Assembly: GCA_024628785.1 (NCBI GenBank)
Contig: CP102405.1
Location: forward strand, 682,001 to 746,000
Direction of reading: 5' to 3'
Source of the DNA: Fusobacteria bacterium ZRK30
Lineage (GTDB): Bacteria; Fusobacteriota; Fusobacteriia; Fusobacteriales; Fusobacteriaceae
Length of the DNA: 64,000 nucleotides
Shown here piece by piece: positions 27,191 through 36,162 of the stretch. The notes under the pieces were generated by a model that searched no databases, had not been told where the DNA came from, and was given only the letters and a program-made list of their open reading frames with translations. The first letter of the stretch is position 1. Each line of letters starts with the position of its first letter. A program made the translations under genes and the position numbers.

Positions 27191-28426
27191 TTACAGGTTA
27201 ATTTCTTTATTGATAACAATTTTCTTTCCTGCTTTTCTCCATTCAGCAAATTCAGCTACAGCTGTAAATAATGCGTCTGTTGAAGAGTTAAGACCAGTTT
27301 CTACTGAATCCTGAATTACTCCGATTACGAATCCTACTCCAACAACCTGCATTGCTACTTCATTTGGGATACCAAATAAACTACAAGCTAATGGGATAAG
27401 AAGTAATGATCCACCTGCTACACCAGATGCTCCACAAGCACTGACAGCTGATAAGATACTTAAGATAAGAGCAGTTCCGAAGTCTACCTGGATACCTAAT
27501 GTATGTACTGCTGCAAGAGTTAATACAGATATTGTGATAGCTGCTCCTGCCATGTTTATTGTAGCTCCTAAAGGAATAGATACTGAATACATGTCTTTGT
27601 CTAATCCTAATTCCTCACATAATTCCATATTTACCGGGATGTTAGCAGCCGAACTTCTAGTGAAGAAAGCTGTAAGTCCACTTTGCTTTAGACATCTAAA
27701 TACTAATGGATAAGGATTTTGTCTCATCATAACAAATGCAATAGTTGGATTTACTACAAGTGCCATAAATGCCATAGCTCCTAATAATAATCCTAATAAT
27801 TTACCGTAAGCTAATAATGAACCTAATCCACTAGTTGCGATTGAGTTGAATACTAATCCCATGATACCGAATGGTGCTAAATGAATAACCCATCTTACAA
27901 CTTGAGATAAAGCGTTTGAGAAATCTGTGATCATTGTTTTAGTAGAAGCTGGTGCATGCTTTAATGCTACTCCTAATAATAATGCCCAAACTAAGATTCC
28001 GATATAGTTAGCATTTGATAATGCATTGATTGGATTGTCTACAACGTTCATTAATAATGTTTTTAATACTTCACTTACACCACTTGGAGGAGATACATTT
28101 TCTACTCCTTTTCCTAAAGCGATAGTTACCGGGAATATGAAACTTCCTACTACTGCAACTACACCGGCTAAGAATGTTCCGATAAGGTAAAGACTGATAA
28201 CTGATTTCATATTTGTTTTTTGACCAGGTTTATGCTGCGATACTGCTGACATTACTAAGAAAAATACTAAGATAGGTGCTACTGCTTTTAGTGCTCCTAC
28301 AAATAATGATCCTAATAATCCAACTGGTGCAGCTGCCACTGGTGCAGCGATTGATAAGATAATACCAACGATTAAACCGACAATTATTCTTTTTACTAAA
28401 CTTAATTGGTTCCATTTACTAAACAT
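27191..28426 (-). CDS. sstT: serine/threonine:Na+ symporter SstT
   Basis: Inner-membrane dicarboxylate/amino acid:cation symporter (DAACS) of 411 residues with two re-entrant loops. '[23 protein letters not shown]' is the SstT serine-rich hairpin, '[25 protein letters not shown]' the Na+-binding helix 7 region, and '[17 protein letters not shown]' the second hairpin. SstT takes up serine and threonine with Na+, a natural partner for an Na+-pumping Rnf complex and for glyA nearby. Monocistronic. Confidence 0.93.
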   Translation of the reverse strand: MFSKWNQLSLVKRIIVGLIVGIILSIAAPVAAAPVGLLGSLFVGALKAVAPILVFFLVMSAVSQHKPGQKTNMKSVISLYLIGTFLAGVVAVVGSFIFPVTIALGKGVENVSPPSGVSEVLKTLLMNVVDNPINALSNANYIGILVWALLLGVALKHAPASTKTMITDFSNALSQVVRWVIHLAPFGIMGLVFNSIATSGLGSLLAYGKLLGLLLGAMAFMALVVNPTIAFVMMRQNPYPLVFRCLKQSGLTAFFTRSSAANIPVNMELCEELGLDKDMYSVSIPLGATINMAGAAITISVLTLAAVHTLGIQVDFGTALILSILSAVSACGASGVAGGSLLLIPLACSLFGIPNEVAMQVVGVGFVIGVIQDSVETGLNSSTDALFTAVAEFAEWRKAGKKIVINKEINL

Positions 28427-28534
28427 AATTACACCACCTTTAAAATTTGTTTGTTCATTTATACTAATCAGTTAATTGATCTCCTTTAATTTGTTTTTGG
28501 AGTATTTAACTGATAGGATACTTTTTTAGATCTT

Positions 28535-29299
28535 TTATCTTTTTTGGGCAATGATAAAGAAACGATGACAAATCAGATCTATATATCCCTGTTTCCTGAT
28601 AAACCCATGTATATGAAATAATTGTTTATAGTACTTATCTACACTGAAATCAGGGATCTGCCAAGGAATTGCCTTTAGATAGTATACTATTGCACCGATA
28701 TCATAAAATCTTGTTTTTACTTTATCTTCCTTTAGTTTTTTCAATTCAAAACCACATGATCTCAGGGCTTCAGAGGATTTATCTAAGCTCCAATCTTCAT
28801 ATTGATTTGAATCCGCTCCTAAGAGCAGGTTCAAATCAATATCATTTAATCCCCCAACCTGCTGGGTTATAAAATATCCTTCTGGTTTTAAAATCCTCAT
28901 AACTTCAAGAGGGGAGAAAGATTCATGGCGGTTGATTATCAAATCAAACCTTTCTGAAGGGATAGGAAGTGCTGTATCTTCCTCTACAGGGAAAACAGTT
29001 ATTCCAATAGGCTCCAGTCGTTTCCTGGCTTCTTCAATATTTGGTTCATACCCTTCTGTAGCACAGGTATCTTTAGGTAAAAAAGTTAATGAAGACAAGA
29101 ATTCACCGCCGCCGGTTCCCATATCTAAAAGAGAAGGTACACCAGTGCAGTAGTCAATTATTTCATTATAATAATTCCAGCTTAGTGGAAACTCTTTCAT
29201 TCGTCCATAATGTGTTAAATAATTAAAACTCCACCCTCTAAATTCTTTCTCGATATCTAAAAGATATCTTTCAAATTGTTCCTTTTCATCTATATTCAT
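28535..29299 (-). CDS. class I SAM-dependent methyltransferase
   Basis: A 254-residue Rossmann-fold methyltransferase. SAM-binding motif I is 'LLDMGTGGGEFL', motif II/III lies near 'EGYEPNIEEARKRL' and motif IV is 'FDLIINRHESF', followed by 'ILKPEGYFITQQVGG'. The substrate is unknown. ATG 29299 follows AGGAGG closely; the longer frame begins in sequence that overlaps this Shine-Dalgarno. A 10-codon ORF with its own Shine-Dalgarno lies about 80 bases upstream. Confidence 0.85.
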   Translation of the reverse strand: MNIDEKEQFERYLLDIEKEFRGWSFNYLTHYGRMKEFPLSWNYYNEIIDYCTGVPSLLDMGTGGGEFLSSLTFLPKDTCATEGYEPNIEEARKRLEPIGITVFPVEEDTALPIPSERFDLIINRHESFSPLEVMRILKPEGYFITQQVGGLNDIDLNLLLGADSNQYEDWSLDKSSEALRSCGFELKKLKEDKVKTRFYDIGAIVYYLKAIPWQIPDFSVDKYYKQLFHIHGFIRKQGYIDLICHRFFIIAQKR

Positions 29300-29379
29300 T
29301 TTATTCCTCCTATTCATAATCAATAATTATTTTTTTCAAATATTCATTAGAATTATTTGGGAGGAGGCCTCTTAAGTTG

Positions 29380-29412
29380 TTACAACCCATCAAAACTATA
29401 GAATCTAAACAT
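29380..29412 (-). promoter_or_regulatory. 10-codon upstream ORF before the methyltransferase
   Basis: ATG TTT AGA TTC TAT AGT TTT GAT GGG TTG TAA on the minus strand (peptide MFRFYSFDGL), preceded by TTAGGAG seven bases before the ATG. A TATACT-like -10 box lies about 40 bases further up. Rich in aromatic codons. Possibly a regulatory leader peptide; chance is not excluded. Confidence 0.4.
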
Positions 29413-29514
29413 AGTATCACTCCTAATTTTTTATTACATAAGTATATTCTATTTATACTGTTATATTCCTTGGATTTTAAATAAAAAATTCTAAAACGTT
29501 ATTACTAAAAACTA

Positions 29515-30756
29515 TTAAACTCTATAAAGGGGAAATTTTTTACAGAGTTCTGCAACCTCATTTTTTATAGTTTCTAATATTTTAGGAGAATCGCCGTTGT
29601 TTAAAGATTTTAGAATTAAGGCAGCGACTTCTTTCATCTCTCCTTCTTTCATCCCTCTGGTTGTAAGGGCAGGAGTTCCGATCCTGATACCGCTGGTTAC
29701 AAATGGGCTTTTAGTATCGTATGGAATCCCGTTTTTATTTACCGTGATATTTGCCTCTTCAAGGATCTTCTCAGCTTCTTTCCCGGTAAGATTTTTATTA
29801 GTAAGATCGACCAATATCATATGGTTATCGGTTCCTCCGCTTACAATTCTTAAACCTCCTTTTTTCAGTTCCTCAGATAAAGTATGAGCATTTATTACTA
29901 CCTGTTTTTGATATTCTTTGAACTCGATACCTAAGGCCTCATTGAAAGCCGCAGCTTTTGCAGCGATGATGTGCATGAGAGGACCACCTTGAATTCCAGG
30001 GAAGATAACTTTATTGACCTTTTTTATTATCTCCTCATCGTTAGTCAGGATCATTCCTCCCCTGGGACCTCTCAAAGTTTTGTGAGTAGTAGTGGTAACA
30101 ACATGGGCATGAGGGATAGGAGAAGGGTGCTCTCCTGTAGCTACAAGACCTGCAATATGTGCCATATCTACCATTAGGTAAGCTCCTACCATGTCTGCAA
30201 TTTCCCTGAATCTCTTAAAATCTATGGTACGGGAATATGCACTGGCTCCGGCTACAATTATACGAGGGTTTACCTCCAGAGCCATCTCTTCTACTTTTTT
30301 ATAATCTATCATCTCTGTGTCACGATCTACCCCATAAGAATAAACCTTGTAGTCTTGTCCTGAAAAGTTGACATTTTTACCGTGGGTTAAGTGTCCGCCG
30401 TGGTCTAATTTCATTCCCAAGATGATATCTCCATGTTTTATAAGTCCTCTGTATACAGCCATATTTGCCTGGGAACCTGAATGGGGCTGGACATTTACAT
30501 ATTTTGCCCCGAATAGTTCTCCAGCTCTTTCTATGGCAAGGTCCTCGGCTACATCTACAAATTGGCATCCCCCATAATATCTTTTTCCAGAATAACCTTC
30601 AGCATATTTGTTTGTCATTACACTTCCTGCGGCCTCCATTACAGCCTCTGAGACAAAATTTTCAGAAGCTATTAACTCCAAACCATATTCCTGACGTTCT
30701 TCCTCTTTTTGGATTGCTTTCCAAAGTTTTTCATCGTTCATTTTTAATCCTTTCAT
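29515..30756 (-). CDS. glyA: serine hydroxymethyltransferase
   Basis: PLP enzyme that converts serine and tetrahydrofolate to glycine and methylene-THF. The 413 residues are full length. 'LIASENFVS' is the N-terminal substrate loop, '[11 protein letters not shown]' the cofactor-phosphate region, and '[18 protein letters not shown]' contains the PLP-binding Lys. ATG 30756 is chosen because AGGAGG lies seven bases upstream; the open frame to 30804 runs into the leader terminator. Transcription is probably controlled by the leader at 30778-30995. Confidence 0.97.
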   Translation of the reverse strand: MKGLKMNDEKLWKAIQKEEERQEYGLELIASENFVSEAVMEAAGSVMTNKYAEGYSGKRYYGGCQFVDVAEDLAIERAGELFGAKYVNVQPHSGSQANMAVYRGLIKHGDIILGMKLDHGGHLTHGKNVNFSGQDYKVYSYGVDRDTEMIDYKKVEEMALEVNPRIIVAGASAYSRTIDFKRFREIADMVGAYLMVDMAHIAGLVATGEHPSPIPHAHVVTTTTHKTLRGPRGGMILTNDEEIIKKVNKVIFPGIQGGPLMHIIAAKAAAFNEALGIEFKEYQKQVVINAHTLSEELKKGGLRIVSGGTDNHMILVDLTNKNLTGKEAEKILEEANITVNKNGIPYDTKSPFVTSGIRIGTPALTTRGMKEGEMKEVAALILKSLNNGDSPKILETIKNEVAELCKKFPLYRV

Positions 30757-30777
30757 TGTGTATCCTCCTTTTGGGTA

Positions 30778-30995
30778 AATAAAAAAAGCCCTAGATATAT
30801 TCAATCTACGGCTTTAAATTCAATAAAATTAAAGTGGTATTGCAGATATAGATTTACATCAAAAATTCAAAAAGCATATGATATTTTTTATGGCATTTAG
30901 AATTTTGGGAGGATATAAATCTTTTAGTCATGGCTTTGTTCTCCTTTGAAATTTTTTATTTGCTAAAGAATACTCCATAAAAAAAAGTTTGTCAA
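30778..30995 (-). promoter_or_regulatory. glyA leader: promoter, 25-codon ORF, intrinsic terminator
   Basis: On the minus strand: TTGACA (plus 30990-30995), 17 bases, TATTCT (plus 30967-30972). AAGGAG then precedes an ATG opening a 25-codon ORF (plus 30854-30931). Finally a terminator, AAAGCC...TAGAT with ATCTA...GGCTTT (plus 30785-30815) and seven U, ends 22 bases before the glyA start. AATCTA just after the ORF stop is complementary to TAGATT in the terminator arm, a possible antiterminator. I recognise no known riboswitch or T-box in it. Confidence 0.7.
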
Positions 30996-31061
30996 GAAAA
31001 GATAAAACTCTCTATTCTTTCAAAGAAATTTCTAAAATTTATCTAAGATTGCTATTCATTT

Positions 31062-32261
31062 TTAATCGATTAAACTTGAAGCAAATTCCTGTCCGAATTT
31101 ATAGCAGAGTTCCTTACTTTCATGGTTTAAATTCCAATTAACTTTTATTCCTTCATTGACTAATTTTAAAGAGGTGAAATTTAAATTTTCATTGATAATA
31201 TCTAAGTTTTTTGCATTCCAGCCGTAACTTCCAAAGGCTGCGACACTTTTATTCTTGAAGTTCAGACCTTTTACACCTTCTAATAGGGCAGCCATTGATG
31301 GCAGGATCCTGTTGTTGATAGTAGGTGATCCGAATAAGACAGCTTTGGATCTAAAAATTTCTGTCAGGACCTCACTTTCACTGTGTTTGGCACTGTTAAT
31401 CAATGAAATATTTGTAGAAGGGGAGACACTTCTAATCCCGTCAGCTATAGACTCGGCCATCTTTTTAGTAGTTTCCCACATGGTATCATAGGTGATTAAT
31501 ATCTGATTCTCTTTATAGCTATCACACCATTTCATATATTTTTCTACAATTTGAAGGGGATCTTTTCTCCAGATTACACCGTGTGAAGTACAGATTTGAT
31601 CAATTGTTAAGTTCAAGCTTAATATTTCATCTATTTTTCTTTTGATTAAAGGGCTGAACGGTGTCAGGATGCAGGCATAATATTTTAATGCTTCATAGTT
31701 TAAGATATCCTGTTCACACTGGTCATTGAATAATCCGTTGGCTCCATAGTGCTGTCCGAAGGCATCATTGCTAAAAAGAATATTATCTTCACTCAGATAG
31801 GATGCCATTGAATCCGGCCAGTGCAACATCTTCATCTCAACAAATGTTAATTTTTTCTTTCCTAAATCCAAAACATCCCCGGTCTTAACAACTCTGAATT
31901 CAGCATCTATCTTGTGATAGGCCTTTATGATCTCAACACCCTTATCTGTACAATAGATAGGTGTATTAGGAATTTCCTTCATCAGTGCACTTAAAGAACC
32001 ACTATGATCAGGTTCGTTATGATTCATAACAATATAATCAATGGTATTTAAATCAATCTCTTCTTTCAACTGCTCGATCCATACACTACTGAATTTTTCA
32101 ATTACAGTATCAACCAAAACTATTTTTTCATCCCTTATCAGGTAGGAGTTAAAGGAAGTCCCATGGGGGATATCTAATTCTTCTCCGTGAAACTTAGTAA
32201 GGTCTTGATCAACGACTCCAACCCATTTGACACTTTTACTGACATCAACAAATTTTTTCAT
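31062..32261 (-). CDS. fprA: flavodiiron protein (A-type flavoprotein)
   Basis: Cytoplasmic O2- or NO-reducing flavodiiron protein, 399 residues. It has an N-terminal metallo-beta-lactamase-like domain with diiron ligands in 'HNEPDHSGSL' and 'MLHWPDSM', then a C-terminal flavodoxin domain starting near 'ILITYDTMWETTKKMAESI'. There is no rubredoxin domain fused; a rubredoxin gene lies at 39770-39931. In anaerobes it removes oxygen as water. GGAG lies before the ATG. Single gene. Confidence 0.93.
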   Translation of the reverse strand: MKKFVDVSKSVKWVGVVDQDLTKFHGEELDIPHGTSFNSYLIRDEKIVLVDTVIEKFSSVWIEQLKEEIDLNTIDYIVMNHNEPDHSGSLSALMKEIPNTPIYCTDKGVEIIKAYHKIDAEFRVVKTGDVLDLGKKKLTFVEMKMLHWPDSMASYLSEDNILFSNDAFGQHYGANGLFNDQCEQDILNYEALKYYACILTPFSPLIKRKIDEILSLNLTIDQICTSHGVIWRKDPLQIVEKYMKWCDSYKENQILITYDTMWETTKKMAESIADGIRSVSPSTNISLINSAKHSESEVLTEIFRSKAVLFGSPTINNRILPSMAALLEGVKGLNFKNKSVAAFGSYGWNAKNLDIINENLNFTSLKLVNEGIKVNWNLNHESKELCYKFGQEFASSLID

Positions 32262-32416
32262 ATTATTTTCTCCTTTTATACAAAACGATAATATGTTTTT
32301 ATATGTTCTTGAATTAGTATTTTTTCCTTTTTTCTAGCAAATTTTAGAATTGGTATTGAGATGTTGTAATACTTTTCCAGTCACCTAATAGTTTGGTTCT
32401 ATTACACTAAAGTTTT

Positions 32417-33286
32417 TTATTTATAATCTGATTGAGGTAATAATCCTTTTACCACATCATCAAATGTATAGTTCTTAAGGCTTGCAAGTTTAGGAAGAAG
32501 GCTTGTCTCTGTCATTCCAGGACAAGTATTAACCTCTAAAAAATAGATTTTGTCATCTGATAGGATAAAGTCACTTCTAGAAGCACCGCTTAATTTAAGT
32601 TCATCATGGATAAGTTTGGCGTTTCTCATAGCATTTTCATAAATCTTTTCCGAGACCTTTGCAGGATACTCGTAATCTGTCTTTCCTTCTGTATATTTTG
32701 ATTCATAGTCATATGTTCCATCATGGGGAATTATCTTCAATACTCCAAGAGCTTCTCCATTTAAAACCCCTGCAGTCAATTCCACTCCTTTTATATATTC
32801 TTCTATTATTACACTTCTACCTGATAGCTTTTCCAAAGCTGCTTCTGCATCTTCCATATTTTTACAAATATAAAGTCCCGTACTAGACCCTTCTTTTGAC
32901 GGTTTTATAACTGCTGGAAACTTATCTATCTCCCCTTTGTTTGCATAAGTCTTGGGGATTCTTATTCCTATGCCGTTTGCTATCTTTTTAGTTATGATTT
33001 TATCCATTGCAACTGCACTTGGAGCTGCTTTAGACCCTGTATATTTTTTTCCTAAAAGATCAAGGAATCCTTGGATCTTACCGTCTTCACCACACCCGCC
33101 ATGTAGAGATAAAAATGCTATATCATATTCATTTTCAATAAATGATGTAACCAGGTTTTCACTTGTTAAATCCACTCCATATGCATCATATCCCTGTTTT
33201 ATTAAGCTGTTTAATACTGCATTTCCTGTTTTTAATGATACTTCCCTTTCCGTTGATGTTCCACCCATAAAAACTGCAATTTTCAT
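32417..33286 (-). CDS. ddl: D-alanine--D-alanine ligase
   Basis: ATP-grasp ligase that makes D-Ala-D-Ala for peptidoglycan. At 289 residues it is a short-type Ddl. 'GGTSTEREVSLKTG' is the N-terminal motif, 'HGGCGEDGKIQGFLDLLGKKYTGS' the central one, and 'IEEYIKGVELTAGVL' and 'FLEVNTCPGMTETSLLPK' carry Mg2+/ATP and active-site residues. Standing alone, not in a mur cluster. GGAGG precedes the ATG. Confidence 0.95.
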   Translation of the reverse strand: MKIAVFMGGTSTEREVSLKTGNAVLNSLIKQGYDAYGVDLTSENLVTSFIENEYDIAFLSLHGGCGEDGKIQGFLDLLGKKYTGSKAAPSAVAMDKIITKKIANGIGIRIPKTYANKGEIDKFPAVIKPSKEGSSTGLYICKNMEDAEAALEKLSGRSVIIEEYIKGVELTAGVLNGEALGVLKIIPHDGTYDYESKYTEGKTDYEYPAKVSEKIYENAMRNAKLIHDELKLSGASRSDFILSDDKIYFLEVNTCPGMTETSLLPKLASLKNYTFDDVVKGLLPQSDYK

Positions 33287-33337
33287 CTTTTCCTCCTATA
33301 ATGGTTGTTTTTTCTAATTCTATTCCAGATGTTTTTT

Positions 33338-33676
33338 TTACTCTTGGACAGATTTTTTATATCTGGTTGCCTTTACAAATAGATCGGAAGGGTTAACTGT
33401 TATTTCATGTTGTTGAATAACATAGCCATGATCAAACAAAATATCCCTTACCATTGCACCGATAAGTTGTTTAAACCTGGTTAATTTCACATGATTTTTT
33501 AATGGAAAATTATTTATAAGATCTTTTTGTAATCCAGTAACAGCAGGTTTTTTTAGATACGTAGCCGTTTCCATTTTGATTAAACTTTCTCTTGTTTTAA
33601 GAAACTCCCAAATATCTTGGGATAATTGACTATATTGTCCTACCAATAGATCGTTAAATTTCTTGTTTGTATACAA
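33338..33676 (-). CDS. conserved hypothetical protein
   Basis: A 112-residue, lysine-rich, probably helical cytoplasmic protein that I do not recognise. No membrane segment, signal peptide or Cys motif is visible. The start is TTG: AAGGAGG sits seven bases before it and there is no better ATG, so it was probably chosen by evolution to lower expression. It follows ddl's promoter region on the same strand but is upstream of ddl by 51 bases, so it may be transcribed with ddl. Confidence 0.65.
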   Translation of the reverse strand: MYTNKKFNDLLVGQYSQLSQDIWEFLKTRESLIKMETATYLKKPAVTGLQKDLINNFPLKNHVKLTRFKQLIGAMVRDILFDHGYVIQQHEITVNPSDLFVKATRYKKSVQE

Positions 33677-34013
33677 AGTTATTCCTCCTTGCTTTAAACC
33701 CTATTAGATTAACAGTGTCTTAATTCTAAAGTGCCTTATATTTGTAATATGTTCTATTTTAGATATACTAAAATTTAATTTTTTCCCTTTAATTTTGATA
33801 GTTCTTTATAAATTCTTTAGAAGTTATTAGTTATTTTAAATGTTTTTTATCTTTTGTACGATTAAAGATTAAAGTATAAAAAATAATAAATGATACTAAA
33901 ATAAGAGACGATATCCCCTCTCTTTATAAAAAAAACCAAAATGAAATAAAAAGGATTTTTCTTTTTTTCCAGTAAAAAATATTTAAATGTTTATAGTAAA
34001 AGAGGGGGAAAAA
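33677..34013. other. intergenic region without a recognised feature
   Basis: 337 very AT-rich bases between a minus-strand gene and the GH15 remnant. I find no convincing ORF, tRNA or riboswitch; it should carry the divergent promoters of the flanking genes. Confidence 0.5.
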
Positions 34014-34151
34014 ATGCCTAGAAATATTCCTATTGGAAATGGAAATATGCTTATAGCCTTTGATGGTGACTACTGTATATACCCCTATGTGGGAGAGGAA
34101 AATCAAACCAATGGGAACTCTTTTATGACTGGTATATGGAAAAATTTATAA
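34014..34151 (+). pseudogene. N-terminal remnant of a GH15 (glucoamylase-like) protein
   Basis: A 45-codon frame behind GAGGGGG. The translation begins 'MPRNIPIGNGNMLIAFDGDY' and continues 'YPYVGEENQTNG' and 'TGIWKNL', then stops. This closely follows the N-terminus of bacterial GH15-like proteins, which read roughly 'PIGNG.LLV.FD.DY...PHVGQENHT', with a few residues missing between 'DY' and 'YPYVG'. The remaining several hundred residues of a GH15 enzyme are absent, so it is most likely a decayed gene. Confidence 0.6.
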
Positions 34152-34214
34152 AGTAAATATTTTTTTAGTTTCATTTATAGTGGTCTATATTTTATAGAAG
34201 GGGAGGAGGGGTCT

Positions 34215-34415
34215 ATGACACTTAGAGAAAGATTTAATGCAGCTTTTAAAAGGGAACCTACCGAAAAGGAGATGGAGGTATTAAAGAGAGTAGATGATAC
34301 ATGGTATGGAGAACATATGGATTGGAATTCTTCCCTTTTTGTGAATTATTTTTGTGATTATTATTTTGAGATGTATCGTGAAAACTGTTCTCTGAAACTC
34401 CCTGGGGAAGAATAA
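34215..34415 (+). CDS. small hypothetical protein
   Basis: A 66-residue acidic, aromatic-rich protein beginning MTLRERFNAAFKREPTEKEMEVLKRV, with a strong Shine-Dalgarno (GGGGAGGAGGGG) before the ATG. I do not recognise it. No signal peptide, membrane helix or metal motif is visible. It sits between a GH15 remnant and a SixA-like gene on the same strand. The strong ribosome site and natural codon use support a real gene. Confidence 0.55.
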   Translation: MTLRERFNAAFKREPTEKEMEVLKRVDDTWYGEHMDWNSSLFVNYFCDYYFEMYRENCSLKLPGEE

Positions 34416-34491
34416 TATAAATTTATCTGACAACGTTAAATCTAAAAAGTAGATTTGAAAAAAATACCTGAACAAGGAGGTGAGGTTAAAA

Positions 34492-34947
34492 ATGAGTATG
34501 TATTTTGTGCAGCATGGTATAGCTCTGGCAAAAGAGGTAGATCCAAATCGTCCACTGTCCGCAGAAGGACGAAGAGAAGTAGAGTGTGTCGCAGCTTACC
34601 TGAAAAAGATAGGAGTTAGTGCTAGTAGAATCTGTCATAGTGGTAAAACAAGAGCAATGGAAACTGCTCAGATCTTTTCAGATCAAATTGGTGATGGTAA
34701 TATATACAAATTGTTAGGGATGGACCCTAAAGATAGTGTTAAAGTGTTCGCTACCTTTTTAGAATCAAATGATACAATGTATGTCGGGCATCTACCCCAT
34801 ATGGAAAAACTTGTTTCGTATTTGACGACTGGCAATGAAGATGCAGGTGTGGTTAAGTTTGCAAAGGGTGGTGTCGTCTGTATTGAAAATGATGGTGAAA
34901 ACTTTTATGTTGAATGGTACTTAAAACCAGCAGTATGCAGTATCTAA
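34492..34947 (+). CDS. sixA: SixA-like histidine phosphatase
   Basis: Histidine-phosphatase-superfamily protein of about 151 residues, resembling SixA, which removes phosphate from phospho-His of HPt domains. The active-site RHG is QHG here ('YFVQHGIA'), as in a subset of SixA-like proteins. 'CHSGKTRAMETA' supplies the second Arg and the Glu, and 'VGHLPHMEKLVSYL' the second catalytic His. The N-terminus is defined by AAGGAGGTGAGG at 34474-34485; ATG 34492 is preferred to GTG 34480, which overlaps that site. Its target here is unknown. Confidence 0.82.
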   Translation: MSMYFVQHGIALAKEVDPNRPLSAEGRREVECVAAYLKKIGVSASRICHSGKTRAMETAQIFSDQIGDGNIYKLLGMDPKDSVKVFATFLESNDTMYVGHLPHMEKLVSYLTTGNEDAGVVKFAKGGVVCIENDGENFYVEWYLKPAVCSI

Positions 34948-35017
34948 ATATTTATTAAAAATTAGAATAAGCGAATGAAAAAAGTCACTCTTGGTAATTT
35001 TTTTTTAAAGATAAAAA

Positions 35018-35168
35018 AAATTTAAACTTTTTTCGCTTAAGTGACGTCTGATAGTTATAAGCAAATGAAAATAATAATTTTTTCATTTCTTTCTTTCCTT
35101 AAAATAAAATATAAAAATAAAAGACCTCCTAACTGTGTGACTATTACAGCTGGGAGGTCTTTTATTTT
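35018..35168. repeat. structured intergenic repeat, copy 1
   Basis: About 150 bp sharing 48 consecutive identical bases (35056-35103) with the copy at 39973-40116. It contains an AAATGAAAA...TTTTTCATTT hairpin and a terminator-like stem GACCTCCT...AGGTC (35123-35160). It abuts the lplA stop and follows sixA, so it also serves as a convergent terminator. Confidence 0.85.
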
Positions 35169-36162
35169 ATCCAATTTTGGTTTTTAACCATTGCTTTATT
35201 TCAAAAATCATATTTTTCTCATCAACTTTACAATTGATATTATTTAGTCTTTTACAGATAGTATCTATCTTAAATGGTGCTTTTAAAAGCTCACTTTGGA
35301 TATCTTTAATTAAGATACTATTCATCGCGTCGGAATAAACAGCCAAAGAATCAATTATCCCATCTTTTAAATTTAGATTGAGGTCTATCTCTCCCCATCT
35401 AAATCTATTTACAAAGTTTATATCAAACTTAGGAGTTTCTCCATATTTCCAATCCCAAGAAGAATATTTTTCATAAAAATCTTCTATAGAATGTCTGTCT
35501 TTAATATACTCTATATTTGATCTGCCTTTATAGACATCTACAAAACTATTTATAAAACTTTGTTTTAAATTTTCAATGGTTATATCATCTTTAATAGTTT
35601 TTAAATTTACTACTCTAGAACGAACAGATTTAATTCCTTTAGAAGCAATTTTCTCTTTAGATACTTTTAAATATTTACTTAAATTTTCCATATTTGCATC
35701 TACAAGTATTGTCCCGTGATGGTATGATGAATTTTCCTTTTCATAAAATGCATTCCCTGAAAACTTTTTTTCACCGACTAATATATCATTTCTTCCTGAA
35801 AATTTAGCATCGATACCTAGATTTTTAACGGCTTTAAGGATCACGCTTAATTGTCTTTCTAAATTGTATAGGTTTTTATCCATAATAAAAGTAAAATTTA
35901 AATTTCCAAGATCGTGAAAAACTGTTCCTCCACCAGATAACCTCCTGGCGATCTTTCCTCCATCAGCTTCAAAATCTTTACATCTGCATTCTTTCCATGG
36001 ATTTTGATTTCTCCCTACTACAATAGTATTGTCATTTTGCCATAGATATAATATTATTTCATTTTTTTTAACGTTTTCCAGAAGATATTCTTCGAGAGCC
36101 AGATTATGCCATGGATTATATGACGTTGAACATATTATTTTAGTTGAAATATTACTATGCAA
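35167..36162 (-). CDS. lplA: lipoate-protein ligase A
   Basis: Attaches free lipoate (via lipoyl-AMP) to the lysine of lipoyl domains. 331 residues: N-terminal catalytic domain with 'NLALEEYLL', 'VVGRNQNPW', 'RRLSGGGTVFHDLGNLNF' (the lipoate loop) and 'KFSGNAFYE', and an accessory C-terminal domain after about residue 245. It starts with TTG overlapping the lpdA stop, so it is translationally coupled to a protein with its own lipoyl domain, presumably its substrate. Confidence 0.93.
   Translation of the reverse strand: MHSNISTKIICSTSYNPWHNLALEEYLLENVKKNEIILYLWQNDNTIVVGRNQNPWKECRCKDFEADGGKIARRLSGGGTVFHDLGNLNFTFIMDKNLYNLERQLSVILKAVKNLGIDAKFSGRNDILVGEKKFSGNAFYEKENSSYHHGTILVDANMENLSKYLKVSKEKIASKGIKSVRSRVVNLKTIKDDITIENLKQSFINSFVDVYKGRSNIEYIKDRHSIEDFYEKYSSWDWKYGETPKFDINFVNRFRWGEIDLNLNLKDGIIDSLAVYSDAMNSILIKDIQSELLKAPFKIDTICKRLNNINCKVDEKNMIFEIKQWLKTKIG

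Noticed and set aside
30778-30860. T-box riboswitch upstream of glyA
   Set aside because: No GGGTGGNACCGCG-like T-box sequence on the coding strand; only a plain terminator is present.
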